Origin: Spirochaetes bacterium ADurb.Bin218
GTDB lineage: Bacteria > Spirochaetota > UBA4802 > UBA5550
NCBI GenBank assembly: GCA_002069965.1
Contig: MWCI01000018.1
Coordinates: 1-53,287 of the forward strand
Reading direction: 5' to 3'
Length of the DNA: 53,287 nt
Shown one piece after another: positions 51,167 to 53,287 of this stretch. A program made the translations under genes and the position numbers. The notes beneath the pieces were generated by a model. That model did no database searches. It was given only the letters and a program-made list of their open reading frames with translations, and had not been told where the DNA came from. The first letter of the stretch is position 1, and the number at the start of each line of letters is the position of its first letter.

Positions 51167-52267
51167 TTAATGGAAGCTCTTTACAAATATTTCTTTTATG
51201 TCCTCCCTGGAAGGTGAAGGCTTTGTATTGGCTATATTTTTTGATGTCATAGTTGTATCTGTAAAGAGTTCAATTTCGCTATCAGAAAGACTTTCCTTCT
51301 GTCCAAGTAGAGAATCCATAAAGCTTTTAAATTCACCAGGATCTTTTAAGTCCATGGTGTAAAGAATTTCTGTTAGATCTCTGCCGTTGTTATGTAAAAA
51401 TTCCATATATGCTGCCATTACAAGTCCATTTGCCCGTCCATGATCTATGTTTCTAAAATAAGTCAATGGGTATCCCATGGCATGGACAGCTGTTGTTGCA
51501 GTATGAGCAATTACCATTCCTCCAAGCATTGACGCATATAGAAGATTTTCTCTGTCTTCAAAGGAAATTTTTTTGCCCTCTGATATTTTTTTAAGGTGAA
51601 TTGCCAGAATTTTAAGACTTTCAAGAGCAAGTGGTTTTATAATTTCACTTGCTCGTGCAGATAGATATCCCTCAAGGGAATGGGACATTGCATCAATTGC
51701 TGTGTTTATTGTGGTCTCCATAGAAAGTGTTTCTGTAAATTTTGCATCAAGGAATCCAATGGCAGGGAAGATCTCTGGAGAGGCAATGCTTTTTTTGTTA
51801 TTAATCTTTTTGTAGGTGAGAATAGAGTAGGGAGTAACCTCACTTCCTGTTCCTGCTGTTGTTGGAACTGCAACAAGTGGCAAAGGCTTGTTTTTATATT
51901 GGCCACTGAAGAGTGACTCATCATCTATATTATTTGAGGCAAGAATGGCAATGGCCTTTGCCGCATCCAGAGGTGAGCCTCCACCTATGCCAATAATAAA
52001 GTCTGCCTTAAATTCTCTGGCAAGCTCTCCTCCTTTCAGAACAGTTTCTACAGAGGGATTTGCTTCAACTTCATTGAAGCGTATATATTCAATATTGAGA
52101 TTTTTAAGCGTAGAGGATATTTCGGCAAAGGAACCATTTTTATCGGAGGAGCTTTTCCCTGTGACAATTAAAGCTTTTGAGCCTAATTTTGCAATTTCAT
52201 TGGAGTTGGTCTTGATGCAATCTTTGCCAAAGAAAACTTTAGTAGGAATATAAAATGAAAATACCAT
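51167..52267 (-). CDS. Iron-containing alcohol dehydrogenase
   Basis: 366 residues, group III family. Nucleotide-binding motif GIGGGSPLDAAKA (93-105) and metal ligands D192, H196 (IDAMSHSLEG), H262 (AVHAMGYPL) and H276 (NIDHGRANG) are complete. Related enzymes interconvert alcohols and aldehydes with NAD(P)H during fermentation, including butanol, 1,3-propanediol or lactaldehyde steps; the substrate is not resolved. It converges with the Cache-GGDEF gene, the stops being 2 bp apart, with no operon partner. Confidence 0.95.
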   Translation of the reverse strand: MVFSFYIPTKVFFGKDCIKTNSNEIAKLGSKALIVTGKSSSDKNGSFAEISSTLKNLNIEYIRFNEVEANPSVETVLKGGELAREFKADFIIGIGGGSPLDAAKAIAILASNNIDDESLFSGQYKNKPLPLVAVPTTAGTGSEVTPYSILTYKKINNKKSIASPEIFPAIGFLDAKFTETLSMETTINTAIDAMSHSLEGYLSARASEIIKPLALESLKILAIHLKKISEGKKISFEDRENLLYASMLGGMVIAHTATTAVHAMGYPLTYFRNIDHGRANGLVMAAYMEFLHNNGRDLTEILYTMDLKDPGEFKSFMDSLLGQKESLSDSEIELFTDTTMTSKNIANTKPSPSREDIKEIFVKSFH

Positions 52268-52524
52268 AGAGCCTCCATAGAAAATCTAAAATAAAAAAAT
52301 CATCAATAATTTTATCCCAGATAATATTTTTTAAGTAAAAGAGACAAGAAAAAAATATTAAAAAATGCGTAAGAGGCAATTTTAAAAATGAAGTTAAAGA
52401 AAAAATAAAAATCACTATCCCTCCAGAGAACCATATCTTGAAAAAAGCGAAAAAGTGTAATAAAACCTTCTAAAAAAGGAAGAAGTTAAAAAATGGAATC
52501 ACAGTTAGAGAAAGAGAGAATATA
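52268..52524. other. Decayed DNA upstream of the IS256 remnant
   Basis: Sequence rich in A with stops in all frames. It may be the eroded 5' part of the transposase, but the residues do not match clearly. Confidence 0.4.
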
Positions 52525-52767
52525 TTGGAAGAAATAAGAAGAGTTATTTATACAACTAATATAATAGAATCAGTTCATAGGCAATTCAGAAAACTTACAA
52601 AAACAAAAGGTGGTTTTCCAAATGAAAATAGCTTGCTAAAATTGCTTTATATGGGAATATTAAATGCTCAAAAGAAATGGACTATGCCCATTAAAAATTG
52701 TAGCCTTACCCTTTATCAATTAGATATATTTTTTGAAGGAAGGCTCGACAAATATTTAAAACTATAG
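52525..52767 (+). pseudogene. IS256-family (mutator) transposase, 3' fragment
   Basis: 80 residues of the C-terminus: [33 protein letters not shown] in blocks and [21 protein letters not shown], a near-perfect match to IS256 transposase ends (IRxxIYTTNAIE, RKxTKTKGxFP, KKWTMPI). The full protein is about 400 residues, so most is lost, including the DDE residues. It begins with TTG by default. The matching terminal inverted repeat lies 26 bp downstream. Confidence 0.9.
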
Positions 52768-52792
52768 CACAATGGTTAAAGGATATCTAAAA

Positions 52793-52816
52793 TGACACGG
52801 AATTTTGGACAGTCTT
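52793..52816. mobile_element. Right-end inverted repeat of the IS256-like element
   Basis: TGACACGGAATTTTGGACAG and the next bases (AGTCTT side) read, on the opposite strand, as an AAGACTGTCCAAAATTCCGTGT-type end, the conserved terminus of IS256-family elements. It lies in the expected place, just after the transposase C-terminus. No left end was found. Confidence 0.75.
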
Positions 52817-52872
52817 AAATTTTGAGATAAAGATTAAACCGCTGCCGCTTCCTGTAAATTAAAAATTTATTT

Positions 52873-53287
52873 TCAAGTCAATTCTTTTAACTTAGATTGA
52901 AGGGTTGTGCCGATGTCAGATAAATTTTGTGCAGTGTGGTTTATTTCTTCAGCTACTGCCATATTGTTTTGTATGAGTGAATTTATACCTGAAATTGAAT
53001 TTGATATTTCAAGTGTGATATCGTTGTGTCTGCTGGTATCTTCGGCTATTTTTTGCGATGATTCTCTTGTGGAGGATACCTGGCTCTGGATTTCCTCTTT
53101 GATCTTTTCTTGATTATCTATATGGAAGAAGATCTCCTGCAAACCTTTGTTTACATTATTGATGGTATTTGTAATTTCGTTAAATAGAGAGACTATTGAG
53201 GAGACCCCATTGTTTGTTACATCAACGCTTTGAATGTTTGCTTGAATGTTTATGTTGATTTCTTTTAAACTCTGCACTGACTGTTCT
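52873..53287 (-). CDS. Methyl-accepting chemotaxis protein, C-terminal part (cut by window edge)
   Basis: At least 137 residues reading off the right edge, so the N-terminus is missing. The heptad pattern (VSSIVSLFNEITNTINNVNKGLQEIFFHI; SGINSLIQNNMAVAEEINHTAQNLSD) is the C-terminal arm of a receptor signalling coiled coil, after the tip. EINHTAQNLSDIGTTLQSKLKEL matches the usual ends of receptors that end without a CheR-tethering pentapeptide. It follows the IS256 remnant by about 55 bp. Confidence 0.8.
   Translation of the reverse strand, partial: EQSVQSLKEININIQANIQSVDVTNNGVSSIVSLFNEITNTINNVNKGLQEIFFHIDNQEKIKEEIQSQVSSTRESSQKIAEDTSRHNDITLEISNSISGINSLIQNNMAVAEEINHTAQNLSDIGTTLQSKLKELT

Noticed and set aside
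1-53287. CRISPR arrays, rRNA and tRNA genes, prophage
   Set aside because: No regular repeat-spacer pattern, no conserved rRNA segments, no complete cloverleaf and no phage structural genes were seen on either strand.

Overview
The window comes from an AT-rich, double-membraned (Gram-negative type) bacterium, most likely an anaerobe. Outer-membrane features are a TonB-dependent receptor with its own ExbB/ExbD/TonB, OmpA-like and other lipoproteins, and a beta-barrel protein. Anaerobic features are a tandem BadF/HgdC-type activase fused to HgdB-like domains, a CooC-type nickel ATPase, a CoA-transferase, an iron-containing alcohol dehydrogenase and a hemerythrin. Two AraC regulators with multi-spanning membrane N-termini and the many cNMP, GGDEF, HD-GYP and STAS proteins recall spirochaetes (Leptospira-like), but no marker gene here fixes the phylum. 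No rRNA, tRNA or CRISPR array was seen.

Layout. 1-310: terminator and the 3' remnant of an IS66 transposase. 0.3-1.8 kb: TetR regulator, a truncated barrel fragment, a cupin. 1.9-3.1 kb: a peroxide-response operon (small Cys protein, glutathione peroxidase, OhrR) behind a 20+20 bp perfect palindrome. 3.3-11.4 kb: a metal-chelate uptake island. On the minus strand lie receptor, CooC-like ATPase, TrmO-like protein, periplasmic binding protein, permease and ATPase; divergently exbB-exbD-tonB. 11.5-14.2 kb: CoA-transferase and a divergent membrane AraC regulator. 14.2-18.3 kb: a CstA-family transporter with its LytS/LytTR two-component system. 18.4-22 kb: hemerythrin, miaA, and a PrsW-like/cNMP fusion. 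22-30.3 kb: surface lipoproteins, RmuC, FG-GAP protein, a 6-TM chemotaxis receptor, a candidate small RNA, an OmpA lipoprotein. 30.6-34.5 kb: divergent NAD+ DNA ligase, AsnS, STAS protein and a 41-residue ORF. 34.8-44.4 kb: acyl-ACP thioesterase, degenerate HD-GYP protein, MarC, a hydrolase lacking its nucleophile, a lipoprotein, a second membrane AraC, and the 1410-residue activase. 44.4-52.3 kb: a secreted unknown, two cNMP-GGDEF proteins, YciB, HtrA, Cache-GGDEF, alcohol dehydrogenase. 52.3-53.3 kb: an IS256 remnant and a chemotaxis receptor cut by the window edge.

The most notable systems are these. (1) The uptake island joins a complete TonB energised transport route to a CooC-type metallochaperone, which suggests nickel or a related metal is the cargo. 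(2) OhrR is coupled to a glutathione peroxidase rather than to ohr. (3) The cstA promoter region carries 21-bp-period direct repeats suited to the adjacent LytTR regulator. (4) A roughly 110-nt transcription unit with a near-consensus promoter and strong terminator contains no gene. (5) Several signalling proteins have lost or altered key residues (HD-GYP, GGDEF, alpha/beta hydrolase), pointing to regulatory rather than catalytic roles.
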